A stretch of DNA of 47,647 nt from Limosilactobacillus difficilis (GCF_947387495.1 NZ_CANDNU010000010.1:1-47647); one strand, 5' to 3'; positions 35,925 to 44,673 are shown, counted from the first letter of the stretch. The notes: generated from the letters alone by a model not told the origin. Translations and numbers: made by a program.

Positions 35925-36005
35925 GATCAACTTACCCCACGTCAACAACAGTGGATCAACTAAGACGCAGATTTCGTCATTGCGAAAGCTGCGTCTTTTT
36001 GTTTT
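35836..36005 (+). promoter_or_regulatory. Ribosome-mediated transcription attenuator for cysteine synthesis
   Basis: Several complementary segments are visible. Segment 2 (35860-35872, overlapping the Cys codons) pairs with segment 4 (35937-35952) over 13 bp with a 3-base bulge. Segment 3 (GCGTCTTAG, 35876-35884) pairs perfectly with segment 5 (CTAAGACGC, 35960-35968), which is the 5' arm of the terminator. The 2:4 and 3:5 helices cross and so exclude each other as ordinary secondary structure. Segment 1 (35836-35843) can also pair with segment 2 over 8 bp. A ribosome stalled at the Cys codons would mask segment 2, free segment 3 for 3:5 pairing and prevent termination. No T-box or S-box motif is present. 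Confidence 0.8.
35962..36005 (+). terminator. Attenuator terminator upstream of cysK
   Basis: AAGACGCAG (35962-35970) pairs with CTGCGTCTT (35989-35997), continued by TTTCG/CGAAA after one mismatch, with loop TCATTG and a T run (36-base stem-loop, then TTTG-TTTT). It lies 45 bases upstream of the cysK ATG. Confidence 0.92.
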
Positions 36006-36049
36006 CCCTAAATTATTGTCCCCCACGAATCACCGAAAGGAAGCAAGTT

Positions 36050-36970
36050 ATGATTTACCACTCAATCGATCAATTAATTGGCCACACACCACTTCTCGAC
36101 CTTCCAATCGACGTCCCCAATAGCAGCCGAATCCTGGCCAAGCTCGAAATGCAAAATCCAGGCGGCAGCGTTAAGGACCGGCTCGGTTTAGAAATAATTG
36201 AGGAAGGAATTCGCCAGGGCCGAATCATTGCCAATCATACCCACATCATCGAGCCAACCGCTGGCAACACCGGCATTGGTATCGCCCTGGCTGCCCAAAA
36301 ATATCACCTGCCCGTCACCTTCGTCGTGCCAGATAAATTCAGCCCCGAAAAGCAGGCGATCATGAAGGCGTTGGGAGCTACCATCATCAACACACCGTCA
36401 GATGCCGGGATGAAAGGTGCTGCTGTCAAAGCCAAAGCACTGGCCAAGCAAACCCCTGCTGCTTACGTTCCCATGCAGTTTACCAATCCCGTGAATCCCT
36501 TAACTTACGAGCGGACTCTCGGCCCCGAGATCATCGCCGACTTAGCCGGTCAGGAATTAACCGCCTTCGTTGCTGGAGCAGGTACGGGTGGCACTTTTGC
36601 CGGCACCGCTCGCGCATTGCGGGCTGCTTATCCCGATCTACAGGCCATCGCTGTGGAACCCGAGGGCTCGATTCTAAACGGCGGACCGGCCCACCAGCAC
36701 AGGACCGAGGGAATCGGCGTTGAAATGATTCCACCATTTTTTAAGGGGCTCAAGATCAACCAAGTCCAAACCATTGCGGATCACGACGCCTTTCGACAGG
36801 TTCGACGAGCAGCTGCCGAGCTCGGTCTCTTGATCGGCAGTTCCAGCGGGGCTGCTCTGCAAGCCAGTCTCAACGTCGCCCGAATCCTGCCGAAACATTC
36901 AACCATCGTCACCATCTTCCCCGATGGCAGCGACCGCTACCTCGGTGAAGGCATCTACGATAAAGATTAA
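36050..36970 (+). CDS. cysK: Cysteine synthase / cystathionine beta-synthase family (CysK/MccA-like)
   Basis: A fold-type II PLP enzyme that makes cysteine from O-acetylserine and sulfide, or cystathionine from O-acetylserine and homocysteine. The PLP lysine is Lys42 in [11 protein letters not shown]. The substrate loop reads TAGNTG (70-75) and the phosphate loop GAGTGGTF. The length of 306 fits. The ATG at 36050 follows GAAAGGAAGC; the frame extends upstream to 35903 through the attenuator. Pairing with a trans-sulfuration lyase and a serine acetyltransferase suggests a methionine-to-cysteine (MccA-type) route, but simple O-acetylserine sulfhydrylase activity is also possible. Confidence 0.93.
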   Translation: MIYHSIDQLIGHTPLLDLPIDVPNSSRILAKLEMQNPGGSVKDRLGLEIIEEGIRQGRIIANHTHIIEPTAGNTGIGIALAAQKYHLPVTFVVPDKFSPEKQAIMKALGATIINTPSDAGMKGAAVKAKALAKQTPAAYVPMQFTNPVNPLTYERTLGPEIIADLAGQELTAFVAGAGTGGTFAGTARALRAAYPDLQAIAVEPEGSILNGGPAHQHRTEGIGVEMIPPFFKGLKINQVQTIADHDAFRQVRRAAAELGLLIGSSSGAALQASLNVARILPKHSTIVTIFPDGSDRYLGEGIYDKD

Positions 36971-37004
36971 ATTAAATAACAATCATCAATAGGAGGCACT
37001 CATT

Positions 37005-38146
37005 ATGAAATTTAACACTCAACTTATCCACGGCGGCATCAGCGAAGACCCAGCAACCGGCGCCGTTTCCATGCCAATCTACCGGGCCTCGACTTTCCGG
37101 CAAAAGGAGCTCGGCGCTCATCCCAAGTGGGAATATTCCCGGACGGGCAACCCAACCCGGCAAGCCTTGGAACAATTAATTGCCGAATTAGAAGGAGGCG
37201 TCGCTGGCTTTGCCTTTGCTTCAGGGTCAGCCGCGATTCACGCCGCCTTCACCCTTTTCTCAGCCGGCGACCACATCGTCGTGGGCAAGGACGTTTACGG
37301 CGGCACTTTCCGTCTCATCAACAAGGTGCTGAAGCGTTTTGGCCTCGAATTCACGACCGTTGATACTTCCGACCTCGCCGCAGTTGCTGCCGCCATCCAG
37401 GAAAACACCCGGGCTATCTACTTTGAAACGCCGACTAACCCCCTGTTGCAAATTACGGACATCAAAGCGATCGCCAAAATTGCCAAGGAACACCAGCTCT
37501 TGACAATTGTTGATAACACCTTTGCCTCTCCCTACAACCAGCAGCCATTGAAACTCGGCGCTGACATCGTCCTGCACTCCGCTACCAAGTATCTGGGCGG
37601 CCACTCAGACCTGGTAGCCGGCCTTGCCGTCGTCAACAGTCAGGACCTAGCTGACCAGTTCGCTTTTCTGCAAAATTCGATTGGCAGTCAGCTAGGTCCC
37701 GACGATAGCTGGCTGCTCCAGCGGGGAATCAAAACTCTGGCTGCCCGGATGCGAGTGCACCTCGAAAATACGGCGGCTATCGTTGACTTCCTGACGAAGA
37801 CCCCCGAAGTCGCTAAAGCTTATTACCCGGGGCTCACTGATTTTCCAGGTCATGAAATCGCTGCACGTCAGATGAAGCATTATGGGGCGATGATTTCCTT
37901 CGAATTGCAACCCGGCCTATCTGCCAAGCAGTTCGTCGATCAGCTACAGTTAATCGGTTTAGCCGAGAGTCTCGGTGGGATCGAAAGCCTAATCGAAGTG
38001 CCTGCTGTTATGACCCATGGCTCGATCCCTCGAGAAATCCGCTCAAAGACGGAATCAAGGATGAGTTGATCCGTCTGTCTGTCGGTCTGGAAGATCCTGC
38101 GGACCTCATCGCCGACCTCAAACAGTCGCTGGCAAAGTTAAAATAG
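37005..38146 (+). pseudogene. Trans-sulfuration enzyme (cystathionine gamma-lyase/synthase family), 3'-frameshifted
   Basis: This Cys/Met-metabolism PLP enzyme has intact motifs: YSRTGNPTR (45-52), FASGSAAIHA (71-80), YFETPTNP and the PLP lysine Lys195 in [12 protein letters not shown]. The open frame stops at 38069 after 354 residues with the odd tail RSKTESRMS. Reading one frame over from about 38042 restores the family C-terminus (KDGIKDELIRLSVGLEDPAD, then to LAKLK and TAG at 38146). One base is therefore missing near 38040-38043, where CGCTCAAA would read CGCCTCAAA. The intact protein would have 380 residues. It is either a recent mutation or a sequencing error. The truncated product lacks the conserved SVGLE helix and is probably impaired. 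It lies between cysK and cysE in one operon. Confidence 0.88.
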
Positions 38147-38174
38147 CGGCACAAACTTGAAAGCAGTGGTCAAA

Positions 38175-38678
38175 ATGTATAAGGCAGCAAAATACATTCA
38201 GCAAGTTGATCCCGCGGCTAGCAGTCCTTGGGAAGTCATTTTTACCTACGCCGGCTTTCACGCTCTCGGCTGGTACCGGGTCAGCCACTGGCTCTACCAG
38301 CATCACTGGCGCTTTGGTGCCGCCATCGTAGCTAATTGCGGCAAGTTCTTTACCAAAGTTGAGATCCACCCCGGTGCCCAAATTGGCCACCATGTTTTTA
38401 TCGATCACGGCTACGGAACGGTAATCGGACAGACCGCGGTTATCGGCGATTACGTTACCATTCTTCATGGTGTCACCCTGGGAAATCGCCGGCCAGGCAG
38501 TCAACCAGGCCAAGTACGCCATCCCCGTGTGGGCAGTCATGTCTTCATCGGCGCACACGCCCAGCTCCTTGGCAATATCCACATTGGCGATCATGCTAAA
38601 GTGGGGGCCGGTGCCATTGTCCTTCGGGACGTTCCGGCAGGGCGGACCGTCGTGGGTAATCCGGGACATTTGATATAA
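38175..38678 (+). CDS. cysE: Serine O-acetyltransferase CysE
   Basis: CysE makes O-acetylserine from serine and acetyl-CoA, the substrate for the upstream synthase. The short form (167 residues) has a helical N-terminal segment and a left-handed beta-helix of hexapeptide repeats (IHPGAQIGHHVFIDHG; TVIGQTAVIGDYVTILHGVTLG). The catalytic histidines are in DHGYGT and LHGVTLG. The ATG at 38175 (MYKAAKYIQQVDPAA) is preferred; in-frame TTG at 38157 or GTG at 38166 are alternatives, and none has a strong ribosome binding site. It follows the frameshifted gene closely. Confidence 0.92.
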   Translation: MYKAAKYIQQVDPAASSPWEVIFTYAGFHALGWYRVSHWLYQHHWRFGAAIVANCGKFFTKVEIHPGAQIGHHVFIDHGYGTVIGQTAVIGDYVTILHGVTLGNRRPGSQPGQVRHPRVGSHVFIGAHAQLLGNIHIGDHAKVGAGAIVLRDVPAGRTVVGNPGHLI

Positions 38679-38737
38679 GTACATCCCCCAATAAATAAAG
38701 AGCTTAAAATAGGTTAAAATCCTGCAATATGATATCC

Positions 38738-38784
38738 AAAAGGCCTCAAGCATTCGGAAAAACCGAACGTTTGAGGCCTTTTGT
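38738..38784. terminator. Bidirectional terminator between cysE and the flavoprotein gene
   Basis: AGGCCTCAAGC-TTCGG and CCGAACGTTTGAGGCCT form a stem of about 17 bp with a mismatch, loop AAAAA. A runs lie to the left and TTTT to the right, serving the converging genes. The arms resemble those of the hairpin at 29740-29776. Confidence 0.88.
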
Positions 38785-38836
38785 GCTTACTAGAAGGTGC
38801 AAACGAAGTCGTAATCGACCTCTGTTCCGCTCCCCT

Positions 38837-40204
38837 TTATTTTCTCAAATCTTTTACCGCCTGAATTCCGGCCTGTCGCCCGAACACCACCGTTTCCGCA
38901 ATCGAATTGCCGCCAATCCGGTTATTGCCATGCAAGCCACCGGTGACTTCGCCCGCCGCCAGTAAGCCGGCAATGACGTTCCCATTGGCATCCAGCACCC
39001 GCGTCTGCGGATCGATGTGCAAACCACCCATCGTGTAGTGAACGGCCGGTGCAACGTGAATCGCGTAGTAGGGAGCCTGGGTCAGGGCGTGGGCTAACGA
39101 TTGCCGCCCAAAGTCTTGATCGCGATCCGCCGCAACCTGCTGATTCCAGTGGTCGACCGTTTTTTCAACACGGGCGGCTGGTAAACCAATTTTTTTAGCA
39201 AGGTCGCCCGGCTTTGCCGCCGTCTCAACCAATCCCACCTGATCATAAAAATCGATAGCCCGGGCTCGGGAGCGAACCCCCGCATCAAAAATCAGATAAG
39301 CACTGTGTTCTGGCAAAGCAGTAATGGCATTGCTGACGACACGCCGGGTCGTCAGTTCGTTAACAAAACGCCGACCAGCTGCATTCACCAAGATCGCTCC
39401 TTCGCCACGGACCGCTTCGGCAATCAAGTAGGCATGTGGCCCATCCTGTTGTACGGTCGGGTGCACTTGAATCCACGACAGATCGCGGCTAGCTGCCCCG
39501 ACCATCTCACCGAGCTTTAAACCGTCGCCCTGGGCGCCTTCCTGGTTCGTCGTAGCGTACCCAGCTAAGTCAGGACGCAAACGGCTGATCAGGGCCGCAT
39601 TGGCGCCAAATCCGCCCGTTGCTAGGACCACCACCGACGCTTGAATCTGCCGTTCACCCGCCGCAGTCTGGACCGTGACCCCGTCAACAAAGTGACGTCC
39701 GGCGACAAGTTTGCTGCTCAAGGCCGTGACTTTCGTCTTAGTGAAGACCGGAATGCCGTGTTCAGCCAGCTGTTGGCGCAATCCCTTGACCAAATAGCCG
39801 CCAACCGGAGCTGTGGAGGACGGTCGGTGGGTCCGTTGGCGACTCATTCCGCCAGTAATGGTGAGCCCCGTCAACGGCATTCCGTGCTGCGTCAACCAGT
39901 CAATCGCCAAGTTGGCGTGGTGAACGAAGAAGTTCAGTAACTGGGGATCATTTAAGCGGCCGCCACCCTTCATCGTTTCCCAGTAGAAATTTGCCATCGA
40001 ATCGATGACCCCGTGGTCGAGTTGAACCATTGTTTCTGCCGCGTTCATCCCCGACGAAGCCCGGCTGGTATTGCCCCCGACCTGGTCCTCTTTCTCTAAG
40101 ACGGCGACCTGCGCGCCGAGTTCTTCGGCCTGGAGCGCTGCCGTCATCCCGGCACCTCCCGCACCGATGACCAGCACGTCATATTTTGCTGCAAGCTCTG
40201 TCAT
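38837..40204 (-). CDS. FAD-dependent fumarate reductase-like flavoprotein
   Basis: A 455-residue soluble flavoprotein of the fumarate reductase/succinate dehydrogenase (flavocytochrome c) family. The N-terminal FAD motif is DVLVIGAGGAGMTAALQAEELGA. The C-terminus has HYTMGGLHID and the FAD segment GLLAAGEVTGGLHGNNRIGGN. No heme, FMN-bait or membrane domain is attached, so its electron donor is not encoded in the same chain. It lies 65 bases downstream of lplA on the same strand with a TATAAT box (40255-40260) in the gap. The substrate could be fumarate or another unsaturated acid. Confidence 0.88.
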   Translation of the reverse strand: MTELAAKYDVLVIGAGGAGMTAALQAEELGAQVAVLEKEDQVGGNTSRASSGMNAAETMVQLDHGVIDSMANFYWETMKGGGRLNDPQLLNFFVHHANLAIDWLTQHGMPLTGLTITGGMSRQRTHRPSSTAPVGGYLVKGLRQQLAEHGIPVFTKTKVTALSSKLVAGRHFVDGVTVQTAAGERQIQASVVVLATGGFGANAALISRLRPDLAGYATTNQEGAQGDGLKLGEMVGAASRDLSWIQVHPTVQQDGPHAYLIAEAVRGEGAILVNAAGRRFVNELTTRRVVSNAITALPEHSAYLIFDAGVRSRARAIDFYDQVGLVETAAKPGDLAKKIGLPAARVEKTVDHWNQQVAADRDQDFGRQSLAHALTQAPYYAIHVAPAVHYTMGGLHIDPQTRVLDANGNVIAGLLAAGEVTGGLHGNNRIGGNSIAETVVFGRQAGIQAVKDLRK

Positions 40205-40269
40205 TGCCCTTCCTTTCTGCGGTTATCCGCACATTCCTGTTGATTGCTAGCGTCATTATATCATTAAGA

Positions 40270-41289
40270 TCAATGCTGCTGCGCCAGTAATTCGATAACC
40301 GCCGCAGCGGGAATCCCAATAAAATAGCTGCCCAGGTCCAGTGCTTTCAGAACCTGTTTGATTGCCGCTGGCTGATAGGCCTGGCCCTTGAGTGCCTCTT
40401 CCACTCCGGCGACGTCAGCCGTCCCGAAAAAATCCCCATAAATTTTAACGGAACGAATCTTGGCGTCTTCGACCAAAAAACGGGCGTCAATCGTCCCACC
40501 AGTAAAGTGACGGCGCTTATGAATCGTGAAAGCTGGCGACTGTCCATAAACCCAATCCCAGTTATCATAGTAGCGTTGCCGGAGCTTAGCGATAGCAAGC
40601 CGATCACTGGTGGTCAGTTGGTAAGCCCGCGCCGTAATCTCGTTTAAGTCCGTCACCCCAAAAATCCGCTTGATCAGCTCATCGCGAAACTGTTCGGTCG
40701 TTAAATGCTGAAACGGGGGTGCTAAGTAAGGAGCAAGGTTGGTAACCCGCGAACGGACTGAGTGAATCCCCTTCGATTCGATCTTGTCGCGAGGTACCCG
40801 CAAGGCGGACCCGACCGCTGTCATGTCGACGTTATACATCAAAGTGCCATGGACAAAAGTACGACCGTTGCGGGTGTACATAGCGTTGCCGGAAAATTTG
40901 CGTCCCGCTATCTCCATATCGTTGCGCCCCGTGACGACAGCTTCTTTTGCGCCCATTTCGTGAAGGGCGGCGAGGACGGGTGTCAGCAAATATTTGAACT
41001 GGCCAAAGCGGGCCCGATCCGCTGGTTGAATGATGCTAAAACACAAGTTGCCCCGATCCTGATACATCGCGCCGCCACCCGACAAACGCCGTGTCACCGT
41101 GATGTCATGGCGTTGGCAATATTGCTGATTGATTTCTTCAAAGGTGTTTTGGTTGCGACCGACAATCAGACAAGGCCGCTCGATATAAAACAGCATCATC
41201 GGCAAGTGGATCCGAGATGAATTCATCAGGTGCTGTTCCGTTGCTAAGTTATCCCGAATGTCGTCGCTTTGCATCACATAGTAATCCAT
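40270..41289 (-). CDS. lplA: Lipoate-protein ligase LplA
   Basis: LplA activates free lipoate with ATP and attaches it to a lysine of lipoyl domains. The biotin/lipoate ligase core shows VGRNQNTFEEIN, RRLSGGGAMYQDRGNLCFSI and GNAMYTRNGRTFVHGTLMYNVD. The C-terminal accessory domain (FTIHKRRHFTGGTIDARFLVEDAKI) is present. The length of 339 is normal. It lies 9 bases after the lipoyl-E3 gene, which carries its probable target lysine. Confidence 0.94.
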   Translation of the reverse strand: MDYYVMQSDDIRDNLATEQHLMNSSRIHLPMMLFYIERPCLIVGRNQNTFEEINQQYCQRHDITVTRRLSGGGAMYQDRGNLCFSIIQPADRARFGQFKYLLTPVLAALHEMGAKEAVVTGRNDMEIAGRKFSGNAMYTRNGRTFVHGTLMYNVDMTAVGSALRVPRDKIESKGIHSVRSRVTNLAPYLAPPFQHLTTEQFRDELIKRIFGVTDLNEITARAYQLTTSDRLAIAKLRQRYYDNWDWVYGQSPAFTIHKRRHFTGGTIDARFLVEDAKIRSVKIYGDFFGTADVAGVEEALKGQAYQPAAIKQVLKALDLGSYFIGIPAAAVIELLAQQH

Positions 41290-41298
41290 TTACGACTC

Positions 41299-43137
41299 CT
41301 ATATATTGATCGGCAAACCCAGGGCCAAATCAGCGCAGTCCAGCACCGCCTCCCCGAGACTCGGGTGGGGGGCAATCGTGTTGGCAAGGTCAGCCACCGT
41401 CCGCCCACTATCAATTGCCAGGGACAGCTCACCAATCAGGTCTTCCGCGGCTACTCCGGCAATCTGGGCGCCGATCAGCCACTTTGCTCGTCCCTGGTAA
41501 ACCAGACGGACAAAGCCCTGGGTCGAATTCATTGTCACGGCCCGGCCATTAGCCAGTAACGGAAATTTCACACTGTGAACGTCCGTGCGCCCTGCCTGAC
41601 GCGCCTGCTCAGCTGTCAAGCCAGTTGTTGCTAGCGGTGTGTTGACATAACAAACTGCCGGCATCGCCCGCTTGCTTGTTGAAACATCACGTCCGGCAAT
41701 CGCGGCCGCCACGATTTTTCCTTGGTAACTCGCCTTGTGCGCAAGGGCCGGTCCACTCACGACATCCCCGATCGCGTAGATGTGGGGAACGTTCGTCCGA
41801 CACTGGGCGTTCACCTCGATCAGTCCCCGCGAATCCAGCACAACACCTGCTTGCTCTAGGCCAAGCTGATCGGTGTTCGGTCGTCGTCCCTTGGCCACCA
41901 CCACGTAGTCGACCCGGGTTGAATGGAGCTGACCATCCTTTTCGTAGCCCACCTCAATGCTGTCGTCTTTGGCTGATAGCTGCGTGACCCGCGTCTTAGT
42001 TAAGATTTGTACGTTTTTAGCCGCAAAATCATCCATGGCCATTGCCGCCATGTCCGCTTCCCAATTTGCCATAATTCGACTCCGGGCTACCATAATTGTC
42101 ACCTGGGAACCAAAATTAGCATAGGCACTAGCTAATTCACAACCGATATGGCCACCGCCAACGATCAACATACTCTTGGGAACCTCTTCCAGATCCAGCG
42201 CCCCTGTTGAGTCCAGAACTCGGCCGCCGATCGGCAGATTCTTGATTGTCACGGGGCGGCTTCCCGTCGCGATGATCAAATTGCGGTAGGAATAATCTGT
42301 TTGCTCGCCCTCGTGGCTAACCCTAATCTGGCCAGGGGCCGTGATGGTCGCCCTGCCCCACAGAACGTGGATGTGGTGTTTTTTAAAGAGGCTTGCGACC
42401 CCGTCTGTCATCCGCTTGACGGTCTGATTCTTGAATTGATGCACTTGTCCCATATCTAAAGTGACATCATCCGCATGAATGCCCATCGCACGAGAATGAA
42501 AGACTGTTTGCAAGTTATGACCAGCCTGGATCAAGGCCTTCGAGGGAATGCAGCCCACATTTAAGCAGACTCCCCCGAGAAAACGGTTCTCCACTACCGT
42601 CACATCCTGACCCAGTTCTGCTGCACGGATTGCTGCCACATAGCCGCCAGGTCCAGCACCGATCACCACCGTATCCAGGTGCTGCCCATCTACAATCGAG
42701 TCTGGCTTTGGCGCCGCCTCTTCTCGTTTTGACAAATCACTTGCCGACGTTGTCTGTTCAGCCGCAGCGCTAACTGGTTCGTCGGCACCGAGCAAGTCAT
42801 CGATTGATTCATCTGTCCCAAAGGTAGTCTGGCCCGTTGACGAAGCGTCACCACCTGCTGAGGCATGATCGTTTTCATCATCCTGGTCACTTGCTGTTTG
42901 CTTGAATACAGCTAAAACCTGTCCTGGACGAGCCGTTTGCCCACTCGTCAACTTAATCTGGTTGATAATGCCCGTCACGGGCGCAGACAGTTCTTCAACG
43001 GCTTTACCCGCTTCAACCTGAACCAGGTCCTGTCCCTTCTTAACGTGATCGCCCTCGGCAAAATGCCATTGCCCCAGGGTAACAGGATCATTGCCGTTCA
43101 CTGACGGCAGGCGCATCTGTTTTTCATCATCCATCAT
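41299..43137 (-). CDS. Dihydrolipoyl dehydrogenase (E3) with N-terminal lipoyl domain
   Basis: A fusion of a lipoyl domain (about residues 5-80, target Lys45 in VEAGKAVEEL), a flexible acidic Ser/Asp/Gln-rich linker (81-150) and a full E3 (about 155-612). The E3 FAD motif is VVIGAGPGGYVAA (157-169). The redox disulfide is Cys191/Cys196 in GGVCLNVGCIPSK. The NAD motif is LIVGGGHIGCELASAYANFG, and the C-terminal catalytic pair is His591/Glu596 (HPSLGE). No 2-oxoacid dehydrogenase E1 or E2 gene is nearby; lplA and a flavoprotein reductase follow instead. The first two ATG codons are adjacent and the start is uncertain by one residue. Confidence 0.93.
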   Translation of the reverse strand: MMDDEKQMRLPSVNGNDPVTLGQWHFAEGDHVKKGQDLVQVEAGKAVEELSAPVTGIINQIKLTSGQTARPGQVLAVFKQTASDQDDENDHASAGGDASSTGQTTFGTDESIDDLLGADEPVSAAAEQTTSASDLSKREEAAPKPDSIVDGQHLDTVVIGAGPGGYVAAIRAAELGQDVTVVENRFLGGVCLNVGCIPSKALIQAGHNLQTVFHSRAMGIHADDVTLDMGQVHQFKNQTVKRMTDGVASLFKKHHIHVLWGRATITAPGQIRVSHEGEQTDYSYRNLIIATGSRPVTIKNLPIGGRVLDSTGALDLEEVPKSMLIVGGGHIGCELASAYANFGSQVTIMVARSRIMANWEADMAAMAMDDFAAKNVQILTKTRVTQLSAKDDSIEVGYEKDGQLHSTRVDYVVVAKGRRPNTDQLGLEQAGVVLDSRGLIEVNAQCRTNVPHIYAIGDVVSGPALAHKASYQGKIVAAAIAGRDVSTSKRAMPAVCYVNTPLATTGLTAEQARQAGRTDVHSVKFPLLANGRAVTMNSTQGFVRLVYQGRAKWLIGAQIAGVAAEDLIGELSLAIDSGRTVADLANTIAPHPSLGEAVLDCADLALGLPINI

Positions 43138-43197
43138 ACTAGCCCCTTTACCATATAACTGTTAATTCTCATTATAACGCTCGGATACCACCGCCAT

Positions 43198-43226
43198 TTG
43201 AACTTTCTAGCCACTTCCCATACAAT
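43198..43226 (+). promoter_or_regulatory. Sigma-A promoter of the DUF2252 gene
   Basis: TTGAAC (43198-43203) and TACAAT (43221-43226) are spaced by 17 bases. A TATAAT box on the opposite strand (43171-43176) probably serves the divergent E3 gene. Confidence 0.65.
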
Positions 43227-43257
43227 TAAGCTGATTAATTAAGAAAGGTATTTTCAT

Positions 43258-44673
43258 ATGAACAGACTACCACTAGATTTCTTCAACTTGGATCGGATCA
43301 ACGTCCATCATTCCAAGCATGAACTCAAGAAGCTGGGAAAAATGCAGCGCCAAAAGGTGCAACCGGAATTATTGGGAACCTACATCCCAGTTCACCGTGA
43401 CGCCATCGAGATGATCAAGTCGACCGAAGCCAACATGATTCCTGAATTGCTGCCAATGCGTCACCAGCGAATGGGGGTCAACGACTTTACCTTTTTCCGT
43501 GGGACCGCCGAACTGATGGAGGCCGACCTGCGTCAGCAGAACCAGAGCGGAATCAGCACCATCATTTGCGGTGATGCCCACGTTAATAACTACGGCTTCT
43601 ATGCCTCACCGGAACGAAAATTACTGTTTGACCTGAATGATTTTGACGAAGCGCGAATCGGGAATTGGGAAAGCGACCTCAAACGTTTAATGGTCAGTAT
43701 CATCCTGGCCGGACGGGTCAATGGCTTTAGCGACAATGATCTCCGCCACATCTTAAAAAAAGTCGTCAAAGTTTACCGGCGCAGCGTTAAATACGATTAT
43801 CACCAGAGTCTGGCCAGCAACTTCTACGCCTCCTTTGAAATACACGACATGATCCAAGAACTGAAAGAGTCAGCCGACGGCAATGTCAGTGGCACCAGTT
43901 TTAATAAGATCCTTAATAAAATTTTGGTCAAGAGTTCCAGTTCCAACTCCGAAACGATTACCAAAAAGATGACACATCTTAACAGTCAGGGCCAACGAGT
44001 CTTCAATGATAACCCGCCGCGCGCACGCCACGTCAGTCCCCGTCTCTATCAGGAAATTGTCAATGGCTACTACAGTTACCGCTCCCAGGTCCGGTCCGAT
44101 GTCAGGGTCTTACTGGCCAACTTCACCATTTCTGATATTATCCGTTACAGCGTTGGTGTCGGCAGTTTCGGCACCCGTTGCTACTTGATCCTACTGACCG
44201 GCGTTGACGGCTCCCACCTGGTCCTTCAAATCAAGGAATCGTTGCCGCTGCGTTACAACTTGTTGTCCCTGCCAATCGTCGAAGCTGTCCGCCGCAGTCG
44301 TAATGCGGGCGAACGAATCGTCACCGCCCAAAAAGTTTTGCAGTCAGCATCCGACCCCTTCCTAGGCAGCACCCGTTTTGGCAACCGCTCCTACTACTTG
44401 CGGCAGTTCCGGGACATGAAGGAGTCAATCAATACCGCCAAACTGGACCTTGACGGTTTCCAACTCTACACTGAAACCTGCAGCCTGCTCCTAGCCAAAG
44501 CCCACTTCCAAAGTCCCACGGCGCCGATCATTTATGGCTACCTCAAGGGGCAAAAAAAGCTAGACCAAGCTTTAACTGAATGGGCATTTAACTACGCCAA
44601 ACAGGTCAATCGCGACTTCCAGCGCTTCAAGGACGCCTTAAATCCAGACACTAAGCAACTCGAAATCAACTAA
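43258..44673 (+). CDS. DUF2252 family protein
   Basis: A 471-residue protein of the DUF2252 family, which has a kinase-like (aminoglycoside phosphotransferase-like) fold; no function is established. Recognisable family parts are FFRGTAELMEADL, ICGDAHVNNYGFYASPERKLLFDLNDFDEA (the GDAHxxNYG and DFD motifs, about residues 102-131) and SVGVGSFGTRCYLILLTG. The GDAH...N and D-F-D residues look like a catalytic loop and metal site, so a phosphotransfer role is possible. It is monocistronic with a good AAGAAAGG ribosome binding site. Confidence 0.85.
   Translation: MNRLPLDFFNLDRINVHHSKHELKKLGKMQRQKVQPELLGTYIPVHRDAIEMIKSTEANMIPELLPMRHQRMGVNDFTFFRGTAELMEADLRQQNQSGISTIICGDAHVNNYGFYASPERKLLFDLNDFDEARIGNWESDLKRLMVSIILAGRVNGFSDNDLRHILKKVVKVYRRSVKYDYHQSLASNFYASFEIHDMIQELKESADGNVSGTSFNKILNKILVKSSSSNSETITKKMTHLNSQGQRVFNDNPPRARHVSPRLYQEIVNGYYSYRSQVRSDVRVLLANFTISDIIRYSVGVGSFGTRCYLILLTGVDGSHLVLQIKESLPLRYNLLSLPIVEAVRRSRNAGERIVTAQKVLQSASDPFLGSTRFGNRSYYLRQFRDMKESINTAKLDLDGFQLYTETCSLLLAKAHFQSPTAPIIYGYLKGQKKLDQALTEWAFNYAKQVNRDFQRFKDALNPDTKQLEIN

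Noticed and set aside
35700-36049. T-box or SAM riboswitch upstream of cysK
   Set aside because: The conserved TGGNACC T-box sequence and S-box core motifs are absent; the Cys-codon frame explains the terminator better.
38118-38753. 211-codon open frame on the minus strand opposite cysE
   Set aside because: It has no family resemblance or ribosome binding site and lies opposite a clear cysE and terminator.
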